DNA from: Lachnospiraceae bacterium
GTDB lineage: Bacteria > Bacillota > Clostridia > Lachnospirales > Lachnospiraceae
Assembly (NCBI GenBank): GCA_029098105.1
Contig: JAQXNR010000146.1
Span: forward strand, 1-34,417
Direction: 5' to 3'
Length of the DNA: 34,417 nucleotides
In this document: positions 8,592 to 17,615 of the stretch, piece by piece
How the letters are laid out: each line of letters begins with the position of its first letter
Position numbering within the stretch: position 1 is the first letter of the stretch
The notes under the pieces: generated by a model
Database searches by the model: none
What the model saw: only the letters and a program-made list of their open reading frames with translations
What the model was told of the DNA's origin: nothing
Position numbers and translations under genes: made by a program

Positions 8592-9700
8592 AGAAGATTA
8601 TGCTGGTATTTGGAACCCGCCCGGAGGCGGTAAAAATGTGTCCGCTGGTAAAGGAACTGGAGGAAAACAAGAAAGACTATGAAGTGGTAGTGGCGGTGAC
8701 GGGACAGCACCGGGAAATGCTGAATCAGGTGCTGGACTGTTTTGGAGTAGCACCGAACTATAATCTGGCGATTATGAAACCGGGGCAGGATTTGTTTGAT
8801 ATTACCAGCAATGTTCTACTGGGAATGCGTGAGATTTTAAATCGGGAACGGCCGGATATGGTATTGGTGCATGGGGATACGACGACTTCTTTTGCGGCGG
8901 CACTGGCTGCATTTTATATGCAGATTCCCGTCGGGCATGTGGAGGCAGGGCTGCGCACTTACAATCTTGCGTCTCCTTTCCCGGAAGAAATGAACCGGCA
9001 GGGGGTAGGAGTGCTGGCAGATTTGCATTTTGCGCCTACCCGCAAAGCAAAGGAAAATCTGTTGCGGGAAGGAAAACCGGATGCTTCGGTTCTGGTTACG
9101 GGAAATACTGCGATTGATGCTATGAAATATACGGTAACATCGGATTATGAAAATCCCCATTTGAACTGGGTGGGGGACAGCCGTATGTTGCTTCTAACGG
9201 CTCACCGCCGGGAGAATCTCGGGCAGCCACTTGAGAATATATGCCATGCAGTGCTGCGGCTGGTGGAAGATCACCCGGATGTGAAGGTGATTTACCCGGT
9301 GCACCGTAATCCCAGGGTAAAGGATACGGTATATGGAATTTTGGGAAATCAGGAGCGAATCCGTTTGTTGGAACCGTTGGGAGTGGTAGATTTTCACAAT
9401 TTTATGAAACGTTCCTATTTCATTCTCAGTGACAGTGGTGGAATTCAGGAAGAAGCGCCGTCCTTGGGAAAACCGGTGCTGGTACTTCGGGATACAACAG
9501 AGCGTCCGGAAGGAATCGAAGCAGGAACCCTGCGTTTAACTGGAACAGGGGAGGAAAACATTTACCAGATGGCATCAGAACTTTTGCAGGACAGGGATTT
9601 ATACGATTCCATGAGCCGCGCCAGCAATCCCTATGGAGATGGAAAGGCGTGTCAACGGATTGTGGAAGGAATCGGGACATATTTTGAAATGGGATGTTAG
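8588..9700 (+). CDS. wecB: UDP-N-acetylglucosamine 2-epimerase (non-hydrolysing)
   Basis: This 370-residue cytoplasmic enzyme interconverts UDP-GlcNAc and UDP-ManNAc. The full family signature is visible: FGTRPEAVKM, TGQHREML, HGDTTTS, GHVEAGLR, PFPEEMNR, TAHRREN, YPVHRNP, SDSGGIQEEAP and TERPEG. Length is normal for WecB/MnaA. It overlaps the GT-C-like gene in an ATGA and has AAGGAGAAG before the start. In this operon it probably supplies ManNAc-type donors to the XrtG-associated glycosyltransferases. A house-keeping role in teichoic acid linkage-unit synthesis is the alternative. Confidence 0.95.
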   Translation: MKKIMLVFGTRPEAVKMCPLVKELEENKKDYEVVVAVTGQHREMLNQVLDCFGVAPNYNLAIMKPGQDLFDITSNVLLGMREILNRERPDMVLVHGDTTTSFAAALAAFYMQIPVGHVEAGLRTYNLASPFPEEMNRQGVGVLADLHFAPTRKAKENLLREGKPDASVLVTGNTAIDAMKYTVTSDYENPHLNWVGDSRMLLLTAHRRENLGQPLENICHAVLRLVEDHPDVKVIYPVHRNPRVKDTVYGILGNQERIRLLEPLGVVDFHNFMKRSYFILSDSGGIQEEAPSLGKPVLVLRDTTERPEGIEAGTLRLTGTGEENIYQMASELLQDRDLYDSMSRASNPYGDGKACQRIVEGIGTYFEMGC

Positions 9701-9709
9701 GAGGCAGTT

Positions 9710-10699
9710 ATGAACTGGCAGGAGCACAGAGAAAATACGATAAAAGGACTTAAGATTACCATTGCCACGATTTTGTCCATTGTGGTGGCATCGGCACTAC
9801 AACTGTCCTACTATGCCACAGCGGGGATTATTACCATATTGAGCATTCAGAATACCAAGCGGGAAACCTTGGTGACTGCCCGGAATCGGACGCTGGCGTT
9901 TGCACTGGCATTGGTGATTTCCTGGGCTACATTTCAGATATTTGGCTACAATTTTGTTGCTTTTGCCCTCTACATTCTATTATTTTCCACATTATGTCTG
10001 GTATTGCAGTGGCCGGAGGCGATTGCCATGGATTCTGTATTGATTACCCATTTTCTGGGAGAACAGTCTATGGCTGCGCCGATTGTGCTCAATGAAGTAC
10101 TGTTGTTTTTCATCGGAACTTTTTTTGGCATCCTTATGAATCTGCATCTTCACCGGGATGAATCCGCATTCTGGGAGTGGGCGGACCGGGTGGATGACCA
10201 GATGAAAGGGGTGCTTTCCCGGATGGCAGATTGGATGTTGAAAGAGGACAAAACCGCCTACAAGCCGGATTGCTTTGCGGAACTGGAGCAGACTATAGCA
10301 CAGGCGGAAGAAAGGGCATGGAGAAATCTCAAGAATTCTTTTTTTCAGCAGAGCCGGTATGAGAAAGAGTATATTACCATGCGTCGGGAGCAGATGGAAG
10401 TGTTGCAAAGAATGCAGGAGAGTATTTGTATGCTGTCCCATGTGCCAAGTCAGGCAGTGCCAATTTCGGGGTTGTTTTGCCAGGTGGTTTTGGAGTATCA
10501 TAGGGACAATGACATCAGCAGTCTGCTGGAGGAGTTACATGCCCTGCTGGAACAGATGAAGCAGGAGACACTTCCAAAGGACCGGGAAGAATTTGAGAAC
10601 CGGGCAGTACTGTTTTATATATTGATGCAGTTAAAGGAATTTTTACGGCTGAAACGGGACTTTATGGTAAAATATGAGGTGAAGGAAAATGGTGCGTAA
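9710..10699 (+). CDS. Aromatic acid exporter (ArAE/FUSC) family membrane protein
   Basis: This 329-residue protein has an N-terminal half of about five or six membrane helices (about 14-145) and a helical cytoplasmic half (about 150-329). It resembles Firmicutes ArAE_1 proteins (formerly DUF939) with their C-terminal domain. The segment YYATAGIITILSIQNTKRET is typical of the family. Relatives are proposed to export aromatic acids or other small organic acids, but the substrate here is unknown. AGGAGG lies five bases from the ATG. The TPR gene overlaps its end by 11 nt. Whether it serves the exosortase pathway or merely shares the transcript is open. Confidence 0.82.
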   Translation: MNWQEHRENTIKGLKITIATILSIVVASALQLSYYATAGIITILSIQNTKRETLVTARNRTLAFALALVISWATFQIFGYNFVAFALYILLFSTLCLVLQWPEAIAMDSVLITHFLGEQSMAAPIVLNEVLLFFIGTFFGILMNLHLHRDESAFWEWADRVDDQMKGVLSRMADWMLKEDKTAYKPDCFAELEQTIAQAEERAWRNLKNSFFQQSRYEKEYITMRREQMEVLQRMQESICMLSHVPSQAVPISGLFCQVVLEYHRDNDISSLLEELHALLEQMKQETLPKDREEFENRAVLFYILMQLKEFLRLKRDFMVKYEVKENGA

Positions 10700-11762
10700 C
10701 TATTTAAAAGTATTTGGGGTTGGATTGTTGCTGACGGTTAGCATAGTTTGTATGGTGCAGTTTAAGCAGCAGCATTCTGCAAAAGAAACTCTGCGGGAGG
10801 AAGGCATCCGCTATTACCGTATGGCGCGGTACGAGGATGCGGCAGACTGCTTTTCACTGGCGTTAAAGCAGCAGGAACTATTTACGGAGGAGTCGGACCG
10901 GGATATTTATTACTATTTGGCAGATGGGGAGATGAAACAGGAGGATTATGCTTCTGCGATTACCTATTACGAAAAACTGGTACAATTAAAAGAGGAAAGT
11001 GTGGATTTGTATGCCAATATGGGAATCTGTTACGAACAACTGGACAAGGCGGAACAGGCTTATTCCTGTTTTAAACAGGCGGTTGCCCTGGAAGATTCCA
11101 ATGGTGACATTTATTCCCATTTGAGTCAGGTCTGTAACAAGCTGGGGAAGACGGAGGAATGTCAGGAATATGCTCAAAAAGGTTACGACTGTGTGAAGAA
11201 GCAGTTGTCAAAGAATGTGACAGCGTTGTTGTCTGGTGGACAGGCGAACAGCCTGACAACAGGTGAGAGACGGGATTTAAACCAGTGTGGACAACTTGCT
11301 TATTTCAGTGGGAATTACCAGGAAGCATACCAATATTATGAGATTTTATACCAGTCCGGGGATTCTTCTGCCGCGTTATATATGGGGCATTGTCTGGCAG
11401 AAGCAGGAGAGTATGAGAGAGCAATGGAACTATTGAATGCCTATAAAGAAACCGATGGGGACAATCCTCTGGCGGATGCGAAAATCGTCTACTGTTATAT
11501 GCAGTTGGGGCAGTATGAGGAGGCTCTGGCGCTGGTAGATGAAGCTTTGAATCAGGAAGGACAGACGCTGCAGCAGGAACTGCTCTATGAGAAAGGGGTT
11601 GCTCTGGAGCGGAAAGGAGAATTTGACAGCGCGTTTGATTGTTTTGCTCAATATGTGGAACAATATCCGGGAGAGGAAAAAGGAAAGCGGGAATATGATT
11701 TTCTGGTTACCCGTATCTCCGATGAAAAAGCAGCAGTTGCAGGGGTGGACAATGGAAATTGA
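10689..11762 (+). CDS. Membrane-anchored tetratricopeptide repeat protein
   Basis: This 357-residue protein has one N-terminal membrane anchor (about 7-24) and then TPR helices for most of its length. Repeats are recognisable at GIRYYRMARYEDAADCFSLA, YASAITYYEKL, ANMGICYEQLDKAEQAYSCF, EAYQYYEILYQSG and CLAEAGEYERAMELL. TPR arrays are protein-binding scaffolds, and the positively charged start suggests the repeats face outward. It overlaps the ArAE gene by 11 nt and is followed 14 nt later by hflX. It could assist assembly of the exported product, but no partner can be named from sequence alone. Confidence 0.85.
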   Translation: MVRNYLKVFGVGLLLTVSIVCMVQFKQQHSAKETLREEGIRYYRMARYEDAADCFSLALKQQELFTEESDRDIYYYLADGEMKQEDYASAITYYEKLVQLKEESVDLYANMGICYEQLDKAEQAYSCFKQAVALEDSNGDIYSHLSQVCNKLGKTEECQEYAQKGYDCVKKQLSKNVTALLSGGQANSLTTGERRDLNQCGQLAYFSGNYQEAYQYYEILYQSGDSSAALYMGHCLAEAGEYERAMELLNAYKETDGDNPLADAKIVYCYMQLGQYEEALALVDEALNQEGQTLQQELLYEKGVALERKGEFDSAFDCFAQYVEQYPGEEKGKREYDFLVTRISDEKAAVAGVDNGN

Positions 11763-11776
11763 GAGGGACAGACAAC

Positions 11777-13000
11777 ATGGAACAGGAAAAAGTGATATTA
11801 GTGGGTGTGGCACTGGAGGGGGCAGAGCACTGTGAGGCTTCTCTGGATGAATTGGAGGAACTTGCCAACACAGCAGGGGCGGTAAGTGTGGGCCGCCTTA
11901 TTCAGAGCAGGGAACGGATTTCCACTGCCACCTATATTGGAAAAGGGAAACTGGAGGAACTGCAGGCGCAGATTTGGAGTACCGGGGCAGACAGCATCAT
12001 TTGCGATGATGAGTTGACCCCTGCCCAGTTGAAAAATCTGAATGATATTCTTCCAGTGAAAGTGCTGGACCGTACATTGCTGATTCTGGATATTTTTGCA
12101 GGACGTGCCAGTACCAGTGAGGGAAAAATACAGGTGGAGTTAGCACAACTTCGTTACCGGGCTAGCCGCCTTGGTGGTTTGGGTACTTCCCTGTCACGTC
12201 AAGGTGGGGGAATCGGAACCCGGGGGCCGGGAGAAAAACAAATTGAGGTAGACCGTCGGGTGATTCACAGCCGGATTGGAGCGCTGAAAGGGGAGTTGGC
12301 AAAGGTAGTAAAAAATCGGCAGGTACAGCGCACGCGAAGGCAGAATCAGGGAATTCCGGTGATTGCCATTGTGGGATATACCAATGCGGGAAAAAGTACG
12401 CTGTTGAACCGCTTGACGGGGGCGGATGTACTGGCAGAAAACCAGTTGTTTGCCACGCTGGACCCTACTACCCGGCAAATGCAGTTGCCAGATCGGCAGG
12501 TGGTACTGCTGACCGACACGGTAGGATTCATCCGTAAATTGCCCCACCATCTGGTAGAGGCATTCCGCTCTACTCTGGAGGAAGCAAGGTATGCAGATGT
12601 GATTCTTCATGTGGTGGACAGTACGGACCAGGAAGCCTACGAAAAAATGCAGTTGGTATACGATACTTTAAACCAGTTGGGAGTGACGGACAAACCGGTG
12701 ATTACCGTATTCAATAAACAGGATGAGGCAGAGGCAGATACTATGTTAAAGGATGAGAGAGCACGCCGTTGTGTTTTCCTTTCTGCCCGTACTGGACTGG
12801 GGTTAGAATTGCTCTATGAGGCAGTGGAAGAGGTGATACAGGAGGGAAAATGCTTTGTGGACAAGGTATTTTCTTTTGAACAGGCTCCAATGATTGCCCG
12901 GATTCGTGCAGAAGGGCAGCTTTTGCAGGAGGAATATACTTCGGAGGGCATTCATGTAACTGCCTATGTGCCGGAAAAATTACTGCACCTTTGGCAGTGA
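11777..13000 (+). CDS. hflX: Ribosome-associated GTPase HflX
   Basis: This 407-residue GTPase binds the large ribosomal subunit and can split stalled ribosomes in bacteria where it has been studied. The family-specific N-terminal domain ends with RQGGGIGTRGPGEKQIE (141-157). The G domain follows: G1 GYTNAGKS (200-207), G3 DTVGF (247-251), G4 NKQD and G5 SARTG. I chose ATG 11777, which has GAGAGGGA nine bases upstream; the TTG at 11759 lacks a site. It is the last gene of the long run beginning at 82, before the gltX promoter. Its presence there is probably positional rather than functional. Confidence 0.95.
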   Translation: MEQEKVILVGVALEGAEHCEASLDELEELANTAGAVSVGRLIQSRERISTATYIGKGKLEELQAQIWSTGADSIICDDELTPAQLKNLNDILPVKVLDRTLLILDIFAGRASTSEGKIQVELAQLRYRASRLGGLGTSLSRQGGGIGTRGPGEKQIEVDRRVIHSRIGALKGELAKVVKNRQVQRTRRQNQGIPVIAIVGYTNAGKSTLLNRLTGADVLAENQLFATLDPTTRQMQLPDRQVVLLTDTVGFIRKLPHHLVEAFRSTLEEARYADVILHVVDSTDQEAYEKMQLVYDTLNQLGVTDKPVITVFNKQDEAEADTMLKDERARRCVFLSARTGLGLELLYEAVEEVIQEGKCFVDKVFSFEQAPMIARIRAEGQLLQEEYTSEGIHVTAYVPEKLLHLWQ

Positions 13001-13010
13001 ATGGCAGGCT

Positions 13011-13039
13011 TTGGCTTGCATTTATTACTGTTTTATAAT
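13011..13039 (+). promoter_or_regulatory. Predicted sigma-A promoter for gltX
   Basis: A -35 box TTGGCT (13011-13016) is followed after 17 bp by a perfect -10 box TATAAT (13034-13039). It starts just after the hflX stop codon and would give a leader of about 70 nt before gltX. It is the clearest sign that the operon starting at 82 ends with hflX. Confidence 0.6.
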
Positions 13040-13074
13040 AAACTAAGAATCATTCAGAGATAGAAAAAGGTAGC

Positions 13075-13097
13075 CCGTCTGGCAGTATGCCTGACGG
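13075..13097 (+). promoter_or_regulatory. Leader hairpin upstream of gltX
   Basis: CCGTCTGGCA (13075-13084) pairs with TGCCTGACGG (13088-13097) around a 3-nt loop, with one mismatch. It is in the presumed gltX leader, six bases before the AAAAGAGGA ribosome-binding site. No T tract follows, so it is not a standard terminator. It could stabilise the mRNA or be a protein-binding site. Confidence 0.5.
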
Positions 13098-13117
13098 ACG
13101 GAAAAGAGGATACGAAT

Positions 13118-14587
13118 ATGGCTAAGATTAGAACAAGATTTGCTCCCAGTCCGACAGGACGGATGCATGTGGGAAATTTGAGAACAGCATTGTACGCATA
13201 CCTGATTGCAAAGCATGAGGGGGGCGATTTCATTTTGCGGATTGAGGACACGGATCAGGAGCGCTATGTAGAAGGTGCTGTGGACATTATTTACCGCACT
13301 CTGGAAAAGACCGGGCTGGTTCACGACGAGGGACCGGACAAAGATGGGGGTGTGGGACCCTATGTACAGAGCGAACGAGTAAAATCCGGCATTTATATGG
13401 AATATGCAAAACAGTTGATTGAAAAAGGAGAGGCGTACTATTGTTTTTGTACCCCGGAACGACTTGCCTCTCTGAAGACGGATATTGATGGTAATGGGAA
13501 GGAAATTACCCAGTATGACAAGCACTGCCTGTCTCTTTCTCAGGAGGAGATTCAGGCTAATCTGGATGCGGGGATGCCCTATGTCATCCGCTTAAATGTG
13601 CCGAAGGAGGGGGAGACCAGTTTTGATGATGAAATCTACGGTCATATCAGCGTTCCCAATGCAGAGTTGGACGATATGATACTGATTAAATCGGATGGAT
13701 ACCCTACTTATAATTTTGCCAATGTCATTGATGACCACTTGATGGGAATTACCCATGTGGTGCGGGGAAATGAATACCTTTCTTCTTCCCCAAAGTATAA
13801 CCGGTTGTACCATGCTTTTGGCTGGGAGGTTCCGGTTTATGTACACTGCCCGCTGATTACCAATGAGGAGCACCAGAAGTTGTCCAAGCGGAGCGGACAT
13901 TCTTCCTATGAGGATTTGGTGGAGCAGGGATTTCTCACCGAGGCGATTGTGAACTTTGTGGCGTTACTGGGATGGTCTCCCAGTGATAATGAGGAGTTCT
14001 TCACTTTGGAAGAACTGGTGAAAGCCTTTGATTATAAGCATCTTTCCAAGTCTCCGGCGGTGTTTGATTACACGAAATTAAAATGGATGAACGGCGAGTA
14101 TTTGAAGAAGATGGAACCGGAGCAGTTTTATGAACTGGCAAAGCCTTATATTGATGCAGTGGTAACCCGGGATGTGGACAAGAAACGAATTGCCGAACTG
14201 GTACAGACAAGAATTGAAATTTTCCCGGATATTAAGGAACATATTGATTTCTTTGAGGAACTGCCGGACTATGATATCGCTCTTTACACGCATAAAAAAA
14301 TGAAGACCAACAGTGAAAATTCCCTGGACATTTTAAAGAAAATGAGGGACAAACTGAAGGATTTTAACGATTGGACAGAGGAAGGACTTCACGACTATAT
14401 TATTGGGTATATTGGGGAACTGGGAATTAAGAACGGTATGGGACTGTGGCCCATTCGTACTGCTGTTTCCGGTAAGCAGATGACACCGGGTGGAGCTTTT
14501 GAGATTATGTATATTCTGGGCAAAGAAGAATCTTTAAAGCGGATTGATATTGGAATTGAGAAACTGGAAAAAGTCCAGTATAATTAA
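13118..14587 (+). CDS. gltX: Glutamyl-tRNA synthetase
   Basis: This 489-residue class Ib aminoacyl-tRNA synthetase charges tRNA-Glu and, in bacteria with GatCAB, usually also tRNA-Gln. The start [13 protein letters not shown] contains the HIGH-type motif HVGN (17-20). [10 protein letters not shown] (41-50) and the KMSKS-type loop KLSKR (254-258) are present, followed by the helical anticodon-binding part. Length is typical. It has its own predicted promoter and leader hairpin. No T-box element is visible in the 117-nt gap. Confidence 0.97.
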   Translation: MAKIRTRFAPSPTGRMHVGNLRTALYAYLIAKHEGGDFILRIEDTDQERYVEGAVDIIYRTLEKTGLVHDEGPDKDGGVGPYVQSERVKSGIYMEYAKQLIEKGEAYYCFCTPERLASLKTDIDGNGKEITQYDKHCLSLSQEEIQANLDAGMPYVIRLNVPKEGETSFDDEIYGHISVPNAELDDMILIKSDGYPTYNFANVIDDHLMGITHVVRGNEYLSSSPKYNRLYHAFGWEVPVYVHCPLITNEEHQKLSKRSGHSSYEDLVEQGFLTEAIVNFVALLGWSPSDNEEFFTLEELVKAFDYKHLSKSPAVFDYTKLKWMNGEYLKKMEPEQFYELAKPYIDAVVTRDVDKKRIAELVQTRIEIFPDIKEHIDFFEELPDYDIALYTHKKMKTNSENSLDILKKMRDKLKDFNDWTEEGLHDYIIGYIGELGIKNGMGLWPIRTAVSGKQMTPGGAFEIMYILGKEESLKRIDIGIEKLEKVQYN

Positions 14588-14632
14588 GAAACAACAATGG
14601 TTTTAATTGCGCATTTACGAGAGGAGTTTGGT

Positions 14633-16348
14633 ATGTCAGGGAAAGTACGCAGGATTAAATTAAGTGGGAAGATAGCAGTTACAACGCTGCTGATTGCATT
14701 ATTTGTCAGTCTTTTGGTGAGCGGTATCAGTATTTATTATATGCAGAATTATTTGTTGAGTGTCAGCCGTTCTCACACGATGTCGGTGGCGAGAACAGCT
14801 GCGGCAAGCATAGATGGAAAACAGATTTCCCGAATTCAGCCTGGAGATGAAGAGACAGAAGATTACAAGGAAGTGCTCACCCAGTTGCAGAACTTTTTAT
14901 TAGACGAAGATGTGGCGTATATTTATACAATGCGTAAGGAAGGAGATAAGGTATGTTTCTGGGTGGACGCAGATACTTTAGAAGGTGCTGCCATTGGTGA
15001 GGAATATGAAACCTATGACAAAATTGATGAGGCATTTACCGGAAAAGAAACGCTGGACGAAGAAGTGACGACAGATGAATGGGGAAGTTTTTACAGTGCC
15101 TTTGCTCCGGTTATGGATGAGAGTGGCAACGTAGTTGCGATTGTAGGGGTAGACTGTACGGTGGACAACATCAATGAAAAAATTCATAAGATGGTGAAAA
15201 TTTTATTGCTTGTGGAACTTCTCTGTATTCTGATAGCCCTTTTTATTTCTATGATTACCGGGCATCTCATGGCAAAAAATGTATTGGTAATTAACCGGAA
15301 AATGGAAGAACTGGCAGGCAGTGACGGAGATTTGACCCAGGAAATACAAATTCACAGCGGAGACGAGTTGGAAAATGTGGCAGACAGTTTTAACTCCTTT
15401 ATGGTGAAATTGAGAAGTATGATGTTGTCGGTGAAAGAGAATGGGGACAAATTAGAAGAGGCTACCAATCATACCAATATGGAATTGCAGGAGGCGACAG
15501 ATGGGTTGAATGGCATGGCTGGTACTTTAAATGATATGGCACAGGCGATGCAGGATACCAGTAATTCCATTACAGAGATTCAGGAAGCGGCAATGGCGAC
15601 GAAAAGAATGTCGGCAGATTTATATGAGGATGCGAAGTCTGGAGCGGAATATGCGGCTACTGTCAGTCAGACGGCAGATCAGGCGCAGGAGAACTGTGTG
15701 CATTCGAAGGAACAGATGGGACAGGTGGTAGAGGATATTTCCCGGAATCTTGCAGACAAAATTGAATCAGCTGCAGAAATTTCCAAAGTCATAAAACTTA
15801 CCGAAGACATTATTTCCATTTCAGAACAGACCCGGATGTTGGCATTAAATGCCAGTATTGAAGCGGCAAGAGCCGGTGAAGATGGTAGAGGATTTGCAGT
15901 GGTGGCAGATGAAATTGGGAAATTGGCAGATGCTACGGCGAAAACAGCAAAGGAAATTGAAAGTATTAATGAGTTTACGGTAAATACCGTTGATTCTCTG
16001 GTGCAATCTTCCCAGAAAATGATTGATTTTGTAGAGAATGTGGTTAGTCAGGATTATAATCAAATGGCAGGAGTTGGGCAATCCTATTATAAGGACTCAA
16101 TGGAATTCCAAAAACAGTTACAGCAGTTTAGGGAGTTGTCTCAGCAGTTGTCTGGCAATATGGTTACGATTGAGGAGCATATTTCCCAGATTATGGCAGC
16201 ACTGGAGCAGGAAACTGCCAGTATTGCCAATGTGGCAGAAACTTCAGAGAATATTCACAGCAAGATGCAGACGGCAGGCAGCAATGGGAAAATCAACGAG
16301 GAAATTGTAAACCAGTTGGGTGAAGTTTTGGATAAATTTACTGTATAG
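14633..16348 (+). CDS. Methyl-accepting chemotaxis protein
   Basis: This 571-residue transmembrane chemoreceptor has membrane helices near the N-terminus and at about 190-215. Between them lies an outside Cache-like sensor domain (about 40-188) with [12 protein letters not shown] and a late [11 protein letters not shown] strand. A HAMP segment and a long cytoplasmic coiled coil follow. The signalling tip is clear in [20 protein letters not shown] and the [12 protein letters not shown] segment after it. ATG 14633 is chosen because AGAGGAG lies six bases upstream; the ATG at 14597 has none. The ligand is unknown. Apart from a distant flagellin-like gene, no other motility gene is in the window. 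Confidence 0.93.
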   Translation: MSGKVRRIKLSGKIAVTTLLIALFVSLLVSGISIYYMQNYLLSVSRSHTMSVARTAAASIDGKQISRIQPGDEETEDYKEVLTQLQNFLLDEDVAYIYTMRKEGDKVCFWVDADTLEGAAIGEEYETYDKIDEAFTGKETLDEEVTTDEWGSFYSAFAPVMDESGNVVAIVGVDCTVDNINEKIHKMVKILLLVELLCILIALFISMITGHLMAKNVLVINRKMEELAGSDGDLTQEIQIHSGDELENVADSFNSFMVKLRSMMLSVKENGDKLEEATNHTNMELQEATDGLNGMAGTLNDMAQAMQDTSNSITEIQEAAMATKRMSADLYEDAKSGAEYAATVSQTADQAQENCVHSKEQMGQVVEDISRNLADKIESAAEISKVIKLTEDIISISEQTRMLALNASIEAARAGEDGRGFAVVADEIGKLADATAKTAKEIESINEFTVNTVDSLVQSSQKMIDFVENVVSQDYNQMAGVGQSYYKDSMEFQKQLQQFRELSQQLSGNMVTIEEHISQIMAALEQETASIANVAETSENIHSKMQTAGSNGKINEEIVNQLGEVLDKFTV

Positions 16349-16391
16349 TAGTGATTTGACTATGAAAATGCTGGGAAAAAGGAGTGAGGGT

Positions 16392-17600
16392 ATGTACCGC
16401 ATTGTAGAAGGAACAAACAGGGAGCGTTATACCATGCTGATTCCGGCTATGTTGGATGCCCATTTTCCTTTGCTCAAGTATGCTTTTTACTCTCCGGATT
16501 ACTGTCCTGTTATACTGGAGAACGAAGAAGGGATTGGGGACATTGGGCTTAAATATGTCAACAATGATATGTGCTACCCGGCAATTTTAAATATCGGACA
16601 GATGATTGCTGCTCTGCAGAGTGGTGCTTATGATTTGTCTCAGACGGTACTGTTAATGCCCCAGGCAGGAGATGCTTGCCGGGGCTCTAATTATACTGGC
16701 AAACTGCGTCAGGCAGTGGAGCGGGCAGGTTTTTTTACTCCGGTACTTTCTTTGAATGTAAAGGGGCTGGAAAAGGAGCAGCAGGTGCGTCTTCATCCTT
16801 ATATGGTGTGGAGAGCCTTTGTGGCGGTAATGTATGGAGATTTGATTATGATTTTAAGGAATCAGATTCAGCCTTACGAGATGCAGCCGGGAACGACCAA
16901 AAAAAAGGTGCAATATTGGTTTGACCGTCTTTCTGAGGATTTGTGCAAGGGACGACGGCTGGACAGTTTTAGCATGCAGCGGCGGTTCCGGGAAATTGCT
17001 GAGGATTTTGCCAGGATTCCGAGAACCCACAAACCATGCAAAAAAGTGGGACTTGTAGGGGAATTGTACACCAAGTACTGCCATCTGGGAAACTGGAATC
17101 TGCTGGAATATTTGGCAGAGCAGGAATGCGAATGTTATGTGAATGGGCTTTCCTGGTATGTCCTTTACTATATCGACACTCATATGGAAAAAGAAGGATG
17201 TTTGATGAAACAAGCATACCGGATGGGATTCCGGTTTATATTAAGAATACAGCGGAGTATGATTGCAGCAATCCGGCAGCAGGGGTTGTATGTGATGGAT
17301 GATTTTTGTTCGTTTAAGGAGCATGCCCGGGGGTATGTTCCTTTTGAATGTTGTATTGGAGATGGCTGGCTGATGGGAGCAGAGATTGTGGGACATGCTT
17401 TGGGGGGATATTCCAGAGTGATTGCAGCCCAGCCCTTTGGCTGCATGCCCAATCATGTATGCGGCAGGGGATTGTACCCAAGTCTTGCCCGGAAGTTAAA
17501 CAATATTACGATTACCAGTGTAGATTATGATTCCAGTGGTTCTCCTCTGAACGTAAAAAATCGGATTCAGATGGCACTGGATTTTAAAATGACGGTTTGA
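16392..17600 (+). CDS. 2-hydroxyacyl-CoA dehydratase-like (COG3581-type) protein
   Basis: This roughly 402-residue protein resembles the stand-alone subunits annotated as acyl-CoA dehydratase activase-related or 2-hydroxyglutaryl-CoA dehydratase-like. Recognisable parts are an early DMCYPAILNIGQM, PQAGDACRGSNYTG, KVGLVGELYTKY and the C-terminal FECCIGDGWLMGAEIVGHAL, QPFGCMPNHVCGRG and ITSVDYDSSGS. The repeated Cys residues suggest an iron-sulfur cluster. No activase or CoA-transferase gene is adjacent, so the substrate is unknown. ATG 16392 has AAAAAGGAG seven bases upstream; a longer reading from GTG 16320 would overlap the chemoreceptor by 29 nt. The SIR2 gene follows after 15 nt. Confidence 0.8.
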   Translation: MYRIVEGTNRERYTMLIPAMLDAHFPLLKYAFYSPDYCPVILENEEGIGDIGLKYVNNDMCYPAILNIGQMIAALQSGAYDLSQTVLLMPQAGDACRGSNYTGKLRQAVERAGFFTPVLSLNVKGLEKEQQVRLHPYMVWRAFVAVMYGDLIMILRNQIQPYEMQPGTTKKKVQYWFDRLSEDLCKGRRLDSFSMQRRFREIAEDFARIPRTHKPCKKVGLVGELYTKYCHLGNWNLLEYLAEQECECYVNGLSWYVLYYIDTHMEKEGCLMKQAYRMGFRFILRIQRSMIAAIRQQGLYVMDDFCSFKEHARGYVPFECCIGDGWLMGAEIVGHALGGYSRVIAAQPFGCMPNHVCGRGLYPSLARKLNNITITSVDYDSSGSPLNVKNRIQMALDFKMTV

Positions 17601-17615
17601 ACTGAGGTGAAAAGG

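Noticed and set aside
13004-13034. GCAGGC-TTTG-GCTTGC as the hflX terminator
   Set aside because: The stem has only six pairs, no proper T tract follows, and it overlaps the -35 box assigned to gltX.
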